A DNA stretch of 64,000 bases, taken from positions 38,263 through 102,262 of the forward strand of contig JACQYL010000032.1 of assembly GCA_016208165.1 (NCBI GenBank), in the 5' to 3' direction. Both the position numbers and the translations under genes were made by a program. Under the pieces are notes generated by a model that worked only from the letters and a program-made list of their open reading frames with translations, was not told the DNA's origin and did no database searches. How positions within the stretch are numbered: position 1 is the stretch's first letter; each line of letters begins with the position of its first letter. Positions 54,533 to 63,999 of this stretch are shown piece after piece. Source of the stretch: Deltaproteobacteria bacterium (GTDB taxonomy: Bacteria > Desulfobacterota > Desulfarculia > JACQYL01).

Positions 54533-56144
54533 CCTCTTCCTCCTCTACTCCGGGGAGAGGTTCACCGCGAAGGTTCAGGGTCCGCTCTTTCTCTCCAGGC
54601 ATGATCAGGGCGTTGGCCACGAGTTCGTGGAGGCCGCATACCCCCACTTCAGGAACCCAGTACTGCATCGAGGCGGTCAACACGGCGCGGTCGATGGCGC
54701 AGATGCAACTCATCATGTTGACACCATGTTTTTCATGAACGTATTTGGCCGCGTTCGCTCTCGGAAAGCCCCCTCTCATGCGTATTTCCATGTTTTCCCC
54801 GGCATTGAGACCGGAGCCGCTCCCGCAACAGAAGGTCTGCTCCCGTATGGTGTTTTCGGGCATTTCGTAGAAATGATTCACCACGTTCTTGAGCACGTAT
54901 CGCGGTTCTTCGAAGAATCCCATGCCGCGGGCCGTGTTACACGAGTCATGCCAGGTCACCACCAGATCATCGTTTCTACTCGGGTCCAGAGCCAGCTTGC
55001 CGTTCTTGATCAAGTCCGCGGTAAATTCCGCAATATGGACCACCTTGGTGGACGCGGCCTGATGGAATTTCGTTCCGGTAAGAGGCGATACCGGGACCTC
55101 CAAGAAGTCCGCCGGCCCGTTCATGGTGTCCATATATTGATTGATGACCCGCCACATGTGGCCGCATTCCCCGCCAAGAATCCATTTTACGCCAAGCCGC
55201 TTGGCTTCCAGATACATCTTGGCGTTGAGCCTTTTCATCATCTCGTGGGACGTAAAGAGGCCGAAGTTTCCGCCTTCGGAGGCATACGTGCTCCATGTGT
55301 AGTCCAGATCCAGGGCGTGGAAAAGCATAAGGTAGCCCATGCAGGTATACGTGCCCGGGTCGGCAAACACATCCCCGGAAGGCGTAACGAACAGGAGCTC
55401 GGCCCCTTTTCTGTTGAAAGTGGGAGAAACTCGCACGCCCGTTACACCCTCGATTTCATCCACGAAGAAATCGATCATATCCTTGAACGCATGCGGCTGA
55501 ATTCCAAGATGGTTTCCCGTCCGGTAGCAGTTGGCTACCGGCGCGGAAATCCAGTCCGTATTCAAACCGATAAGATTGAGCAACTCTCTCCCGATGATCG
55601 TGACTTCAGCCGTATCGATCCCATACGGACAAAACACGGAACAACGACGGCACTCGGTGCACTGAAAAAGGTAGTACCACCATTCCTTCAAGACGTCGAC
55701 CGTGAGTTTTCTCCCGCCGGCCAGCTTTCCCAGAATCCTGCCGGCCGTAGTGAATTCACCGCGATAGATGGATCGGATGAGTTCCGCTCTCAGCACGGGC
55801 ATGTTTTTCGGATCGCCGGATCCGATGAAGAAGTGGCACTTGTCCGCGCAAGCCCCACATCTCACACAAATATCCATGAACACGTGAAAGCTTCGGTAAC
55901 GATCGAGACGATCCTTGAATCCTTGTCGGACGATTTCCATCCAATCGCTGGGTAACGCCCAGTCTTCGTCCGGAACCGCCCATTCACGCGGATTTGGAAG
56001 TCCGACGGCCTCCAAATTCTTGGGTTTTCCCGCGTGACAATATACGCCCTCACGAAACTGCACCGGAACGTCCATCCAACCCGTAAACGACGGACTGTGT
56101 TCGATTTGGGCCAGTTCAGTGGGCTTTGGCGTTTTAACGGCCAT
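54525..56144 (-). CDS. dsrK: DsrK, HdrD-like catalytic iron-sulfur subunit
   Basis: 539 residues. Two [4Fe-4S] motifs (CVRCGACADKCHFF; CTECRRCSVFCPYGI) and two CCG-type domains with TFCCGSGSGLNAGEN and HDSCNTARGMGFFEEPR, which bind the noncubane cluster thought to reduce the DsrC trisulfide. Cytoplasmic, attached to DsrM. Overlaps dsrM by one base. Confidence 0.96.
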   Translation of the reverse strand: MAVKTPKPTELAQIEHSPSFTGWMDVPVQFREGVYCHAGKPKNLEAVGLPNPREWAVPDEDWALPSDWMEIVRQGFKDRLDRYRSFHVFMDICVRCGACADKCHFFIGSGDPKNMPVLRAELIRSIYRGEFTTAGRILGKLAGGRKLTVDVLKEWWYYLFQCTECRRCSVFCPYGIDTAEVTIIGRELLNLIGLNTDWISAPVANCYRTGNHLGIQPHAFKDMIDFFVDEIEGVTGVRVSPTFNRKGAELLFVTPSGDVFADPGTYTCMGYLMLFHALDLDYTWSTYASEGGNFGLFTSHEMMKRLNAKMYLEAKRLGVKWILGGECGHMWRVINQYMDTMNGPADFLEVPVSPLTGTKFHQAASTKVVHIAEFTADLIKNGKLALDPSRNDDLVVTWHDSCNTARGMGFFEEPRYVLKNVVNHFYEMPENTIREQTFCCGSGSGLNAGENMEIRMRGGFPRANAAKYVHEKHGVNMMSCICAIDRAVLTASMQYWVPEVGVCGLHELVANALIMPGEKERTLNLRGEPLPGVEEEEDV

Positions 56145-57154
56145 TACGACTCCTTTTCTACTGGTAATCCGGCTTCAATCATTTTTTCCCTGAACTCGTC
56201 CTCATAAGCAGCGTAGCCATGGACCTTGACGGGGTAATTCCAGGGATTCACGTGCCTGCGGATACGAGAATCGTTGGGAAGATTCCTGGTTGGACTGAGA
56301 AACACACCCCCTAAATGAACAAGCTTGCTGAAGGGGAAGTATGCGATCAGCGCGCTGACAAGAAATAAGTGCACATAGAAGATCGTGCCGATGCCTTCAT
56401 TGATCTTGGGCTTCAAACTGAAAAGGCTCACCACGAATTCCTTGATCCCGACCACGTCCACTCGTAGAAAATATCGCATGAGTATTCCCGAAATCACGAT
56501 ACCCACGATCAGCAACAGCGGGAAATAGTCGGCCGGAAGCGAGATATACCTTATCTGCGGGATGATCACTCTCCGAACGAAGAGCCAGCCTAGTGCGCCC
56601 AGAATAATCAGATCGGTCATATAGAGACCCGGAACCCCGACCTCGAGCCATCCGTCCACCCGTTCCAGCCAAGGTACAAAAAACGGAACGTTTTCGAGAA
56701 AAAGTCGGAAGTGCCTCAAAAAGATCACCAGAAAACAATAGTGGAATGCAATCGCCGCCAGCCACAGAAACTTTTCCGACCCGTAGATCGCCCTCGGGCC
56801 TTCCTGCCTGTAGTCCAGTTGCGTATTTCTAAAAAGCGACCGGAACAGGAGCACCTCGAACAGCATCCTGATAATGACGCCTCCCTTGGTGCACGGATTT
56901 TCCACTTTGTTCCATTTGATCCAGGGTAGCGTTTTCTGTTGGCCGCAAGTGGTGGGAATGCGGAACGGAACCGGTGAGCGCCCCCATTTGATCACCCGCC
57001 AGACCATTCCCCCAAAAAACAGCAGAATGGCCGCGTAGGGTATGATCACTCCGAAGAGTACACGCAGATCAACCGCGTAGACTCCGACGAGGGGGATCAA
57101 AACAAGCGCGGTAACCGCTATCAACGCAACCGACATCGAAAAAAGGAAGTTCAT
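56144..57154 (-). CDS. dsrM: DsrM, membrane cytochrome b subunit
   Basis: 336 residues, about five to six spans, NarI/HdrE-like. His residues in FHYCFLVIFLRHFRLFL and FYVHLFLVSALIAYFPFSKLVH are haem b ligands. Exchanges electrons between menaquinol and DsrK. First gene of the operon proper, 46 nt after the RsbRD-like gene. Confidence 0.95.
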   Translation of the reverse strand: MNFLFSMSVALIAVTALVLIPLVGVYAVDLRVLFGVIIPYAAILLFFGGMVWRVIKWGRSPVPFRIPTTCGQQKTLPWIKWNKVENPCTKGGVIIRMLFEVLLFRSLFRNTQLDYRQEGPRAIYGSEKFLWLAAIAFHYCFLVIFLRHFRLFLENVPFFVPWLERVDGWLEVGVPGLYMTDLIILGALGWLFVRRVIIPQIRYISLPADYFPLLLIVGIVISGILMRYFLRVDVVGIKEFVVSLFSLKPKINEGIGTIFYVHLFLVSALIAYFPFSKLVHLGGVFLSPTRNLPNDSRIRRHVNPWNYPVKVHGYAAYEDEFREKMIEAGLPVEKES

Positions 57155-57200
57155 TGAATCATACCTCGCTTAAAATTTAACTATAACCCCGACAATGCAC

Positions 57201-57752
57201 CTAATCTTGTTCAGCATCTGTTTCAGCTTCCTTTTTCAGTTCGAGATCAACGATCAGATTGGCCCGTTGGAGAAGTCTGAAGGTTCGATTCTTCAGTTCG
57301 TTAGCTCGGAGATCGTACAGTTTCTCCCGGCATCTCATGTAAATGTCGAAGGCCAGCAAGGCTACTCCGTCGATCCTCGTCTCGAGTTCGAACAACTCCT
57401 GGGCCGAGACTTGCCCGCTGTTGATCTCCGCCGCTAATTCTCCGCGGAGGATCCCTTTGAGCAGAAAAACGAACCGTACCGCATTGGAAGCTGTGAAATC
57501 CTGCACAGCTCTGACCCGAATAATGTTGTCAAGGAAACGCGACAGTTCCTGAATTTCGGCCCCCTCGATCAATCCATCGTAGATGGCCCCTATCTCCTCG
57601 GATAAGATGACACCCACGGGATTGGCGAAACGATTCTTCTTCGTCTTGAAAATCTTTGCCGTCTGATCGGGGTAGCTTTTAAGAATGTCTTCGAACCATG
57701 TATCCAGAATTCTGGACTTTCTTCGCTTGTCCGCTAAAAGTACTTCTATCAC
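57201..57752 (-). CDS. RsbRD N-terminal domain protein
   Basis: 183 residues, all helical. The N-terminal part has RILDTWFEDILKSYPDQTA and FANPVGVILSEEIGAIYDG, and the middle has VRAVQDFTASNAVRFVFLLK, the RsbRD (sensor globin-like) pattern. No STAS or kinase domain follows. Such genes often precede dsrMKJOP in sulfate reducers, so a regulatory or assembly role for that complex is plausible. GTG start with AAAGG 10 nt upstream. Confidence 0.83.
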   Translation of the reverse strand: MIEVLLADKRRKSRILDTWFEDILKSYPDQTAKIFKTKKNRFANPVGVILSEEIGAIYDGLIEGAEIQELSRFLDNIIRVRAVQDFTASNAVRFVFLLKGILRGELAAEINSGQVSAQELFELETRIDGVALLAFDIYMRCREKLYDLRANELKNRTFRLLQRANLIVDLELKKEAETDAEQD

Positions 57753-58836
57753 TTATACATAAACCTTTATCGCCATCAGCAACCTGCCTATTGCGTGAAA
57801 AATATTACAAAACCCCTCGGCACAACGATCCGCAGAGCCTCTATCATCGGCCGTTCTGTTTTATAACCATTTGATATTAGACAAGAAAAGGCTTCCTCAG
57901 TCCAAGGCTGCCATTTGGAAGTCACTTTTAAAACATGTTGTCTTTCTTTGTCAAGACTAAATCCGAGTTGGGAGCTTGAAGCCGCACGGGCGCCCCCGGC
58001 ATTTTTACCATTCAAGCGATCGCATGCTAAGAAAACCTCGAAGTGTCGACCGGGTCCGAAAGCCGGGCCCTGGATCGGTTTTCCAGCCAACCGGTATCAT
58101 CGCCGCATCCCATCGATGGAATGCCCGTCAAAAACGTGTGGTTCCGGATCCGGTGTTGGGCCTTCGGTTCCAATTCCTAGGTAAACACCAATATGTATAG
58201 ATAACAGTCTGTATAGGAAATAAAATCCTTGTCCCGCCGCCCTTCCTGCAAAAAACATCCCGCCGGCCCGGCTACACTACCGATCCGTCCGGACGTTCCA
58301 TCACTTCCGGAGGCAAAACCGGGCGGCTCCGCAAGGAAGTGAGACAATAGCGCCTATCCGCCGCGTTACTATCCGCTTCGACGCCCGACCCATCCGGTGT
58401 GCGTCCGCTTTCTTGCATCGATTTTCGTGTTGTTTTCTGTTTGCCTTATAGATATGGTGACCGGGAGTAAAGAGGAAATTCAGCGGAAGACGTACTCGAC
58501 ACCGGCGAGAACAATGACACATGAGCAAAACAAGCCCCCATCGGCTGCCGTAAACGGCGATGTTGCGTCCTGCCCTGACGTCCTCTTTAGACCTGCGTAA
58601 CACGGTGGCCCTCGCCGGAACAGCGTCTCGAAACTCCCTATCGACAGCTTTCTGGAATTCCTGCCCGTGTTTCCATTCGAACAGACGGACCTGTCCGCGC
58701 TCTTTCGTGCGCCCCCGTAAGGCAGGATTTACCGAAGGAACGGGGCGTATGCCCAATGGCCTCGACACAAGCACCGAATGCGCGTCGCGGCTAACGGAGA
58801 CGATTTTCACATTCCTCTAATATATACGCAGAGGCT
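57753..58836. other. Long divergent intergenic region
   Basis: About 1.08 kb with no convincing gene on either strand; open frames here are short and unlike any family known to me. Holds the promoter of the RsbRD-dsrMKJOP operon. A TTATAAAAC stretch on the minus strand near 57860 is a weak -10 candidate. Confidence 0.4.
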
Positions 58837-59508
58837 ATGAAAAACATGGTTTCACACCCCGTTCTTCCCTCCAAATACGAAACGACGACCACGGATATCC
58901 GAGTCGCAGATAAGAGCTTGACGTTTCTGCAAATCCGGAACATGGACGCCGTTATTGGGGAACTGCTCAAACCTGGGAAAAAAGGGGAGGGCGAGCGGCC
59001 TTTTTGGGCTAAAATATGGGAAAGCTCCGTCTTGTTGGCCCATTTGCTCTCGATGCTTCCCGTGAAATCGGACGCGTCGATGCTGGAAATCGGATGCGGC
59101 ATGGGAGTGGCGGGATTGTTTGCGTCGGCGTTCGGCCACGATACGATCCTTACGGACATCAATGAAGATGCGTTGGCCTTTGCCCGAGCCAACGCCGCTT
59201 TGAACGGCCTCGAAGACACCAGGATCGTCCGCCTGGATTGGGGGTCGGACCGCTTGGAACGGAGGTTCGACATGATATTCGGCTCGGACGTCCTTTACAC
59301 GGACGGCAGCTACGGTCTTCTGATCGAATTTCTGAAAGCGCATTTGAAGCCGGACGGCAAAGTCGTCCTTGCGGTCAGCGGCTTTATCTCGGCGGCCACG
59401 TTTTTTAAAGAGGCGGAACCGGTTTTTAAAATCGGCAAAAAGACCTATGCTCTTCGATCCGACACCCGAAGCCATTCTATTTTTCTGTACACCCTCGAAT
59501 ATCCATGA
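58837..59508 (+). CDS. Class I SAM-dependent methyltransferase
   Basis: 223 residues. MLEIGCGMGVAGLFAS is motif I, LTDINEDALAFARAN motif II and FDMIFGSDVLYTDGSYG motif IV. The upstream W in FWAKIWESSVLLAHLL and the DVLY order match METTL21-like protein-lysine methyltransferases. The target could be a Dsr subunit or other protein; that is inference. Lies alone between dsrMKJOP and dsrABD. Confidence 0.82.
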   Translation: MKNMVSHPVLPSKYETTTTDIRVADKSLTFLQIRNMDAVIGELLKPGKKGEGERPFWAKIWESSVLLAHLLSMLPVKSDASMLEIGCGMGVAGLFASAFGHDTILTDINEDALAFARANAALNGLEDTRIVRLDWGSDRLERRFDMIFGSDVLYTDGSYGLLIEFLKAHLKPDGKVVLAVSGFISAATFFKEAEPVFKIGKKTYALRSDTRSHSIFLYTLEYP

Positions 59509-59533
59509 GTGGCTCCATTTTCCAGATTTTGTG

Positions 59534-59563
59534 TTGACAAACGAACGCTTTTACGAGTATAAA
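59534..59563 (+). promoter_or_regulatory. Candidate sigma70 promoter for dsrABD
   Basis: TTGACA at 59534-59539 and TATAAA at 59558-59563 with an 18-nt spacer, about 250 nt before dsrA. Confidence 0.5.
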
Positions 59564-59571
59564 GCCATGTC

Positions 59572-59616
59572 TAAGTGCTTGAAAAATTGACAAATTATAA
59601 TCTTCACAAGCACTTA
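59572..59616 (+). promoter_or_regulatory. Inverted repeat enclosing a TATAAT in the dsrA leader
   Basis: TAAGTGCTTG (59572-59581) and CAAGCACTTA (59607-59616) form a perfect 10-bp inverted repeat around TTGACAAATTATAAT. TTTTTTT follows five nt later. It could be an operator over a promoter or the terminator of the methyltransferase gene. Confidence 0.55.
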
Positions 59617-59815
59617 CGCCTTTTTTTCCGTTTGCCGAAAAGAAACGGTGGATGAGGTGTTTGCACCGTCCGACACGATATTTCAACACGACTTCAAGGA
59701 TCTTACCGGGTCAAGGGAGGAGGTGAACCTGGATTCATCCAGCGATTGTCTATTCGATTTCAGCAATGATTCAATATAGAAGGCAGATGACTATTCACAC
59801 AAGGAGGCATAGCTG

Positions 59816-61234
59816 ATGGCATTTGAACCTCAAGAACCCCAAAAAGAGTTGAAGTACGATGAGCTACGCATCTACTCCGACGCAGAGTTGAAAAACTACA
59901 CAGAGAAAGAGCTCAAGAACTTCAAGATCAAACACGACATCCCCATGTGCGAAGATCTGGAGTCGGGACCGTGGCCGAGTTTCGTGGCCGACGCCAAACG
60001 AGAGGCTCTTCATAGAAGGAAGCTGGCCGCGGATCGCATGATGATCGAGCGGGACGTAGTGGAAGACATGCTCGGCCAGTTGGAACTCTCTTTCAAAGAT
60101 GGTGAGACCCACTGGAAACACGGCGGAATCGTCGGCGTATTCGGCTACGGCGGCGGTGTTATTGGAAGGTACTCGGACCTGCAGGTCAAGTTTCCTTCGA
60201 TTGCTCATTTTCATACAGTGCGCGTGAACCAGCCAGCCAGCAAGTTCTACAATACCGATTATCTCAGAAGCCTTTGCGACCTCTGGGAATATCGGGGAAG
60301 CGGCATGATGAACCTGCACGGTTCCACCGGCGACATCATTTTCCTCGGAACCTTTACCGAACAGCTCGAGCCTATCTTTTACGAGCTGACGCACGTAATG
60401 CAGCAAGACCTCGGCGGTTCCGGATCCAATTTACGTACGCCCTCCTGCTGCATCGGCAAGGCGCGCTGCGAGTGGGCCTGCTACGACACCCAGGAACTCT
60501 GCTACGATCTGACGCACCATTATCAGGATGAGTTGCATCGTCCCGCGTTCCCGTACAAGTTCAAATTCAAGTTCGATGGTTGCCCCAACGGCTGCGTGGC
60601 CTCCATTGCGCGTTCCGACCTGTCGTTCATCGGCACCTGGAAAGACAACATCCGGATCGATCAGAAAGCAGTCAGCGCCTACATGGGAGGCGAAATCATC
60701 CCCAACGCCGGCGCTCACAGGGGCAGGGACTGGGGAGCGTTCGACATCCGGAAAGAGGTCATCGATCTGTGTCCCACCGGGTGCATGTGGCTGGAAGGCG
60801 GCAAGCTCATGATTGACGACAAGGAATGCACCCGTTGCATGCACTGCATCAACGTCATGCCCCAGGCTCTGAGACCCGGTGTGGACACCGGCGTCAGCAT
60901 CCTTTGCGGAGCCAAAGCCCCCATCCTCGAGGGCGCCCAAATGGCGGTCCTGACCATTCCTTTCATGAAAGCGGAACCACCCTACGACAACATCAAAGCG
61001 TTCATCGAAAAGGTCTGGGACTGGTGGATGGAAGAAGGAAAAAACCGCGAACGTCTCGGCGAACTGATTCAGCGTCAAGGCCTGCCCAAGTTTATTCAAG
61101 TCCTGGGGATTCCGGCCATGCCGCAAATGGTTAAAGAACCTCGAAGCAACCCCTATATCTTCTGGAAAGAAGAAGACGTTCCCGGCGGTTGGCAGCGAGA
61201 CATCCAAGACTATCGATCCAGGCACGCGAGATAG
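59816..61234 (+). CDS. dsrA: Dissimilatory sulfite reductase alpha subunit
   Basis: 472 residues. Sirohaem-[4Fe-4S] motif CIGKARC and CPNGC (C-x5-C...C-x3-C), and the inserted ferredoxin domain with LCPTGCMW and CTRCMHC. Reduces sulfite in the cytoplasm to the DsrC trisulfide. FDGCPNGCVASIARSDL is strongly conserved. AAGGAGG lies 7 nt before the ATG. A perfect SD-like AGGAGGTGA at 59718-59726 has no usual start. Confidence 0.98.
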   Translation: MAFEPQEPQKELKYDELRIYSDAELKNYTEKELKNFKIKHDIPMCEDLESGPWPSFVADAKREALHRRKLAADRMMIERDVVEDMLGQLELSFKDGETHWKHGGIVGVFGYGGGVIGRYSDLQVKFPSIAHFHTVRVNQPASKFYNTDYLRSLCDLWEYRGSGMMNLHGSTGDIIFLGTFTEQLEPIFYELTHVMQQDLGGSGSNLRTPSCCIGKARCEWACYDTQELCYDLTHHYQDELHRPAFPYKFKFKFDGCPNGCVASIARSDLSFIGTWKDNIRIDQKAVSAYMGGEIIPNAGAHRGRDWGAFDIRKEVIDLCPTGCMWLEGGKLMIDDKECTRCMHCINVMPQALRPGVDTGVSILCGAKAPILEGAQMAVLTIPFMKAEPPYDNIKAFIEKVWDWWMEEGKNRERLGELIQRQGLPKFIQVLGIPAMPQMVKEPRSNPYIFWKEEDVPGGWQRDIQDYRSRHAR

Positions 61235-61258
61235 ATTCGCAGAGGAGGTATATTAAAT

Positions 61259-62443
61259 ATGGGACTATCCACTGAAAGAATCGGACTGTATAATCCTGCG
61301 AAACCGATGGAAAATCGGATCACCGACTTGGGGCCGCGTCACTACTGGCAGTTTTTTCCTCCCGTTATTCAAGAAAACTACGGCAAGTGGAAATACCATG
61401 AGATCCTGGAACCCGGGGTGCTCGTCCATGTGGCTGAAAGCGGCGACAAGGTATTTACCGTACGCGTGGGCGGTTCGCGCTTCATGACCGTCGAGCACGT
61501 GCGTGAAATCTGCGACATCGCGGACAAGCACTGCGGCGGCCACCTCCGCTTCACCACCCGAAACAACATCGAATTCATGGTTGACAGCCTTGAAAAGGCC
61601 GAGGCCCTGAAGAAGGACCTGTGGAGCCGAAAACATGTGAGCGGCAGCTTCAAGTTCCCCATCGGCGGCACCGGCGCGGGTCTCACCAACATCGTTCATA
61701 CCCAGGGATACCTCCATTGCCACACGCCGGCCACGGATGCTTCCTCCATGGTGAAAGCCGTATTGGACGATCTTTTCGATTACTTCACCAGCATGACGTT
61801 GCCGGCCCAGGTCCGCGTGTCCATGGCCTGCTGCTTGAATATGTGCGGCGCCGTGCATTGCTCGGACATCGCCCTTCTCGGTTACCACAGAAAACCTCCC
61901 ATTGTGGACGAAGAAGTTCTGGAGAAAGTCTGCGAAATTCCGCTCGTCATCGCGGCTTGCCCGACGGCGGCCATTTCTCCCTCCAAAACCGAAGCCGGGA
62001 AGAAAGCGGTAAAGATCAAAGAAACCCGCTGCATGTTCTGCGGTAATTGCTACACCATGTGCATGGCGCTCCCGCTGTCGGACAAGGATGGCGACTGTGT
62101 GACAATATTAGCCGGCGGTAAGATCTCAAACCGTATCCATCCGCCCAGATTCTCGAAGGTCGTCATCCCGGCGTTGCCCAACAACTTTCCACGGTTTCCC
62201 GAAGTATGCGAATCCGTGAAGAAGATCCTCGAGGCTTACGCCGCCAGCGCCAACAAATACGAACGCATCGGCGACTGGGCCGAACGTATCGGCTGGGAAC
62301 GTTTCTTCGAGAAATGCGATCTTCCGTTCAGCGATCACCTGATCGACGACTACCGGCTGGCCTACGACACGTTTCGCACGTCAACCCAGTTCAAGTACAC
62401 GGACGCGTCCTGGGCGGTGACCGAGGCGGTGGACGGGGAATAA
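61259..62443 (+). CDS. dsrB: Dissimilatory sulfite reductase beta subunit
   Basis: 394 residues. [20 protein letters not shown] and [15 protein letters not shown] carry the sirohaem-cluster cysteines, and the ferredoxin domain has [11 protein letters not shown]. Forms the alpha2-beta2 core with DsrA; binds sirohaem at the active site. GAGGAGG precedes the ATG, 24 nt after dsrA. Confidence 0.98.
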   Translation: MGLSTERIGLYNPAKPMENRITDLGPRHYWQFFPPVIQENYGKWKYHEILEPGVLVHVAESGDKVFTVRVGGSRFMTVEHVREICDIADKHCGGHLRFTTRNNIEFMVDSLEKAEALKKDLWSRKHVSGSFKFPIGGTGAGLTNIVHTQGYLHCHTPATDASSMVKAVLDDLFDYFTSMTLPAQVRVSMACCLNMCGAVHCSDIALLGYHRKPPIVDEEVLEKVCEIPLVIAACPTAAISPSKTEAGKKAVKIKETRCMFCGNCYTMCMALPLSDKDGDCVTILAGGKISNRIHPPRFSKVVIPALPNNFPRFPEVCESVKKILEAYAASANKYERIGDWAERIGWERFFEKCDLPFSDHLIDDYRLAYDTFRTSTQFKYTDASWAVTEAVDGE

Positions 62444-62492
62444 CGTCATCGACTGAGAAACGGTCCCGTACCGTTCTCGAAGGAGCAGACGC

Positions 62493-62723
62493 ATGGAAGA
62501 CATCAGAAACGCGATTCTCGAATTTGCCGAAGGCAGCAAAAAAAGCAAATTCTATTTCAGCGATATGGAAAAAGGCGTGAAGGAAAAACTTCCCGACGCC
62601 AAAACCAGAGACATCAAAAAGGCTGCAACCTCGCTGGTGAATGAAGAGAAACTGATCTATTTCTCCACGGGCAGCAGCACCATGTACGGACTCAAGGGAA
62701 GAGGTCAAACCGAAGACCACTAG
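62493..62723 (+). CDS. dsrD: DsrD winged-helix protein
   Basis: 76 residues, standard length. KSKFYFSDMEKGVKEKLPD and TRDIKKAATSLVNEEKLIY form the winged helix. DsrD is reported as an activator of DsrAB. Directly follows dsrB with GAAGGAG upstream. dsrN, often next, is absent. Confidence 0.96.
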   Translation: MEDIRNAILEFAEGSKKSKFYFSDMEKGVKEKLPDAKTRDIKKAATSLVNEEKLIYFSTGSSTMYGLKGRGQTEDH

Positions 62724-62751
62724 GCCCGTTTCGTACGAATTTCCTCTATCG

Positions 62752-62790
62752 AGACGAAGCCGCCTCCCGCTAAGGGGAGCGGCTTCGTCT
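62752..62790 (+). terminator. Terminator of dsrABD
   Basis: AGACGAAGCCG (62752-62762) pairs with CGGCTTCGTCT (62780-62790), stem extended inward by CTCC/GGAG with one bulge; 28 nt after dsrD. Confidence 0.8.
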
Positions 62791-62874
62791 TGTCAGGGAA
62801 GTCGCGCCAAAGGTTGGCGCGCCGACTCCCATGGCAAACCGCGGCCGACAAACCCATAACCAAAGGTGCGGAAA

Positions 62875-63501
62875 ATGAGAAAACCTCAGGATGCGGATCA
62901 GTTCATACAACAACAGAAAGACATTCTGAAAGAAAATCCGGAATGCGCCAACGCCTACTACAATGTGGGCATTAAACTGCTCCAGGAGGGTCGCCTCGAA
63001 GAGGCGGCGGAGGCTTTTGAGAATGCCGTAGCCAACAGCGGACGCATGTTTGAAGGGTGTGTCAATCTGGGGTACATCCACTTCAGATGGGGCAATCTGG
63101 AAAAAGTGGTCGAATACAACAAGAAGGCCGTGGGAATCGAGCCCCGGTACGCCCGTGGATACGCGAACATCGGATTCGCATATCTACAGATGTCAAGGAC
63201 GGATGAGGCCATCGAGGCCCTCGAAAAAGCGATCATGCTGAATCCCGACATCGCCCAGGCCTGGACCAACCTCGGTAACGCCTATTTACAGAAGGGAGAC
63301 GTGGACAAGGCCATCGAGGTCGGTGAAAAACTGGTTGAAAAGGCTCCTTCTTTCGGTCTCGCCCACAACAATCTGGCCAATGCCTATTACGTGGCCGGCG
63401 AGTATTCAAAGGCCATAAGGCATGCGGACAAGGCCCTGGAACTGGGTTTCGAGGTGCATCCGGATTTCTTGAAAGAACTGGAATCCCACCGGTCCAAATG
63501 A
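62875..63501 (+). CDS. TPR repeat protein
   Basis: 208 residues with about five TPR units such as ANAYYNVGIKLLQEGRLEEA, GYANIGFAYLQMSRTDEA and AWTNLGNAYLQKGDVDKA. No signal peptide or span, so cytoplasmic. ATG 62875 has AAAGG at good spacing; the GTG nine nt earlier does not. A protein of this type is common beside dsr genes; it may help Dsr assembly. Confidence 0.85.
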   Translation: MRKPQDADQFIQQQKDILKENPECANAYYNVGIKLLQEGRLEEAAEAFENAVANSGRMFEGCVNLGYIHFRWGNLEKVVEYNKKAVGIEPRYARGYANIGFAYLQMSRTDEAIEALEKAIMLNPDIAQAWTNLGNAYLQKGDVDKAIEVGEKLVEKAPSFGLAHNNLANAYYVAGEYSKAIRHADKALELGFEVHPDFLKELESHRSK

Positions 63502-63552
63502 CCGCATTACGAAAAAACGCCTTCTGACGACAGGCGCGCCGGACCGGCGGAC
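63502..63552. other. Short convergent gap
   Basis: 51 nt between convergent genes; no clear hairpin. Confidence 0.3.
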
Positions 63553-63999
63553 TCAGTCTCGGAAAGCCTGAACAGCTGCGTGGAGTTCGCGCGCGTGGGT
63601 CTCCAGCCGACCTTGAATCACCTCGAGAGCGTCGGGATCGTCCCCGAAATAGGGCTCCACGAGCGCGTCCAGTACCCGGTGGAAATCTTCGGAGCTCAAA
63701 CCCTCGATTAACGAATACAGGTCCTCGATCGGTCCCAGTACGGGTACATAGGCGACCGATCCGGCTCGAAGGCCCTCGAAAAATCCTTCAATGACCGCAG
63801 GCAGACATACCTCGTCGGCCCACAAGATGTCATCCACTCCGTTCCGGCGGTCCAGGCGCATATTCACGCTCAATCCGAGAAAGAAGTACACGAGAGCCGT
63901 GTAAGCGGCTTTCTTACCCTTGCCGAAATCGAACACGGACTGGTAGTCACGCGCCGTCGGCAATCTGACGTCGACGATTGCGCCGTGAATACGCACTGC
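63553..63999 (-). CDS. Uncharacterised protein (N-terminus beyond window)
   Basis: At least 148 residues; the frame stays open to the window end, so the N-terminus is probably missing. It reads VRIHGAIVDVRLPTARDYQ, then a helical part with EGLSSEDFHRVLDALVEPYF, and ends in a charged helix (HARELHAAVQAFRD). No motif I recognise. Confidence 0.6.
   Translation of the reverse strand, partial: AVRIHGAIVDVRLPTARDYQSVFDFGKGKKAAYTALVYFFLGLSVNMRLDRRNGVDDILWADEVCLPAVIEGFFEGLRAGSVAYVPVLGPIEDLYSLIEGLSSEDFHRVLDALVEPYFGDDPDALEVIQGRLETHARELHAAVQAFRD

Noticed and set aside
54330..55955. 541-codon open frame antisense to dsrK/dsrJ
   Set aside because: It spans two real genes on the other strand; no domain seen.
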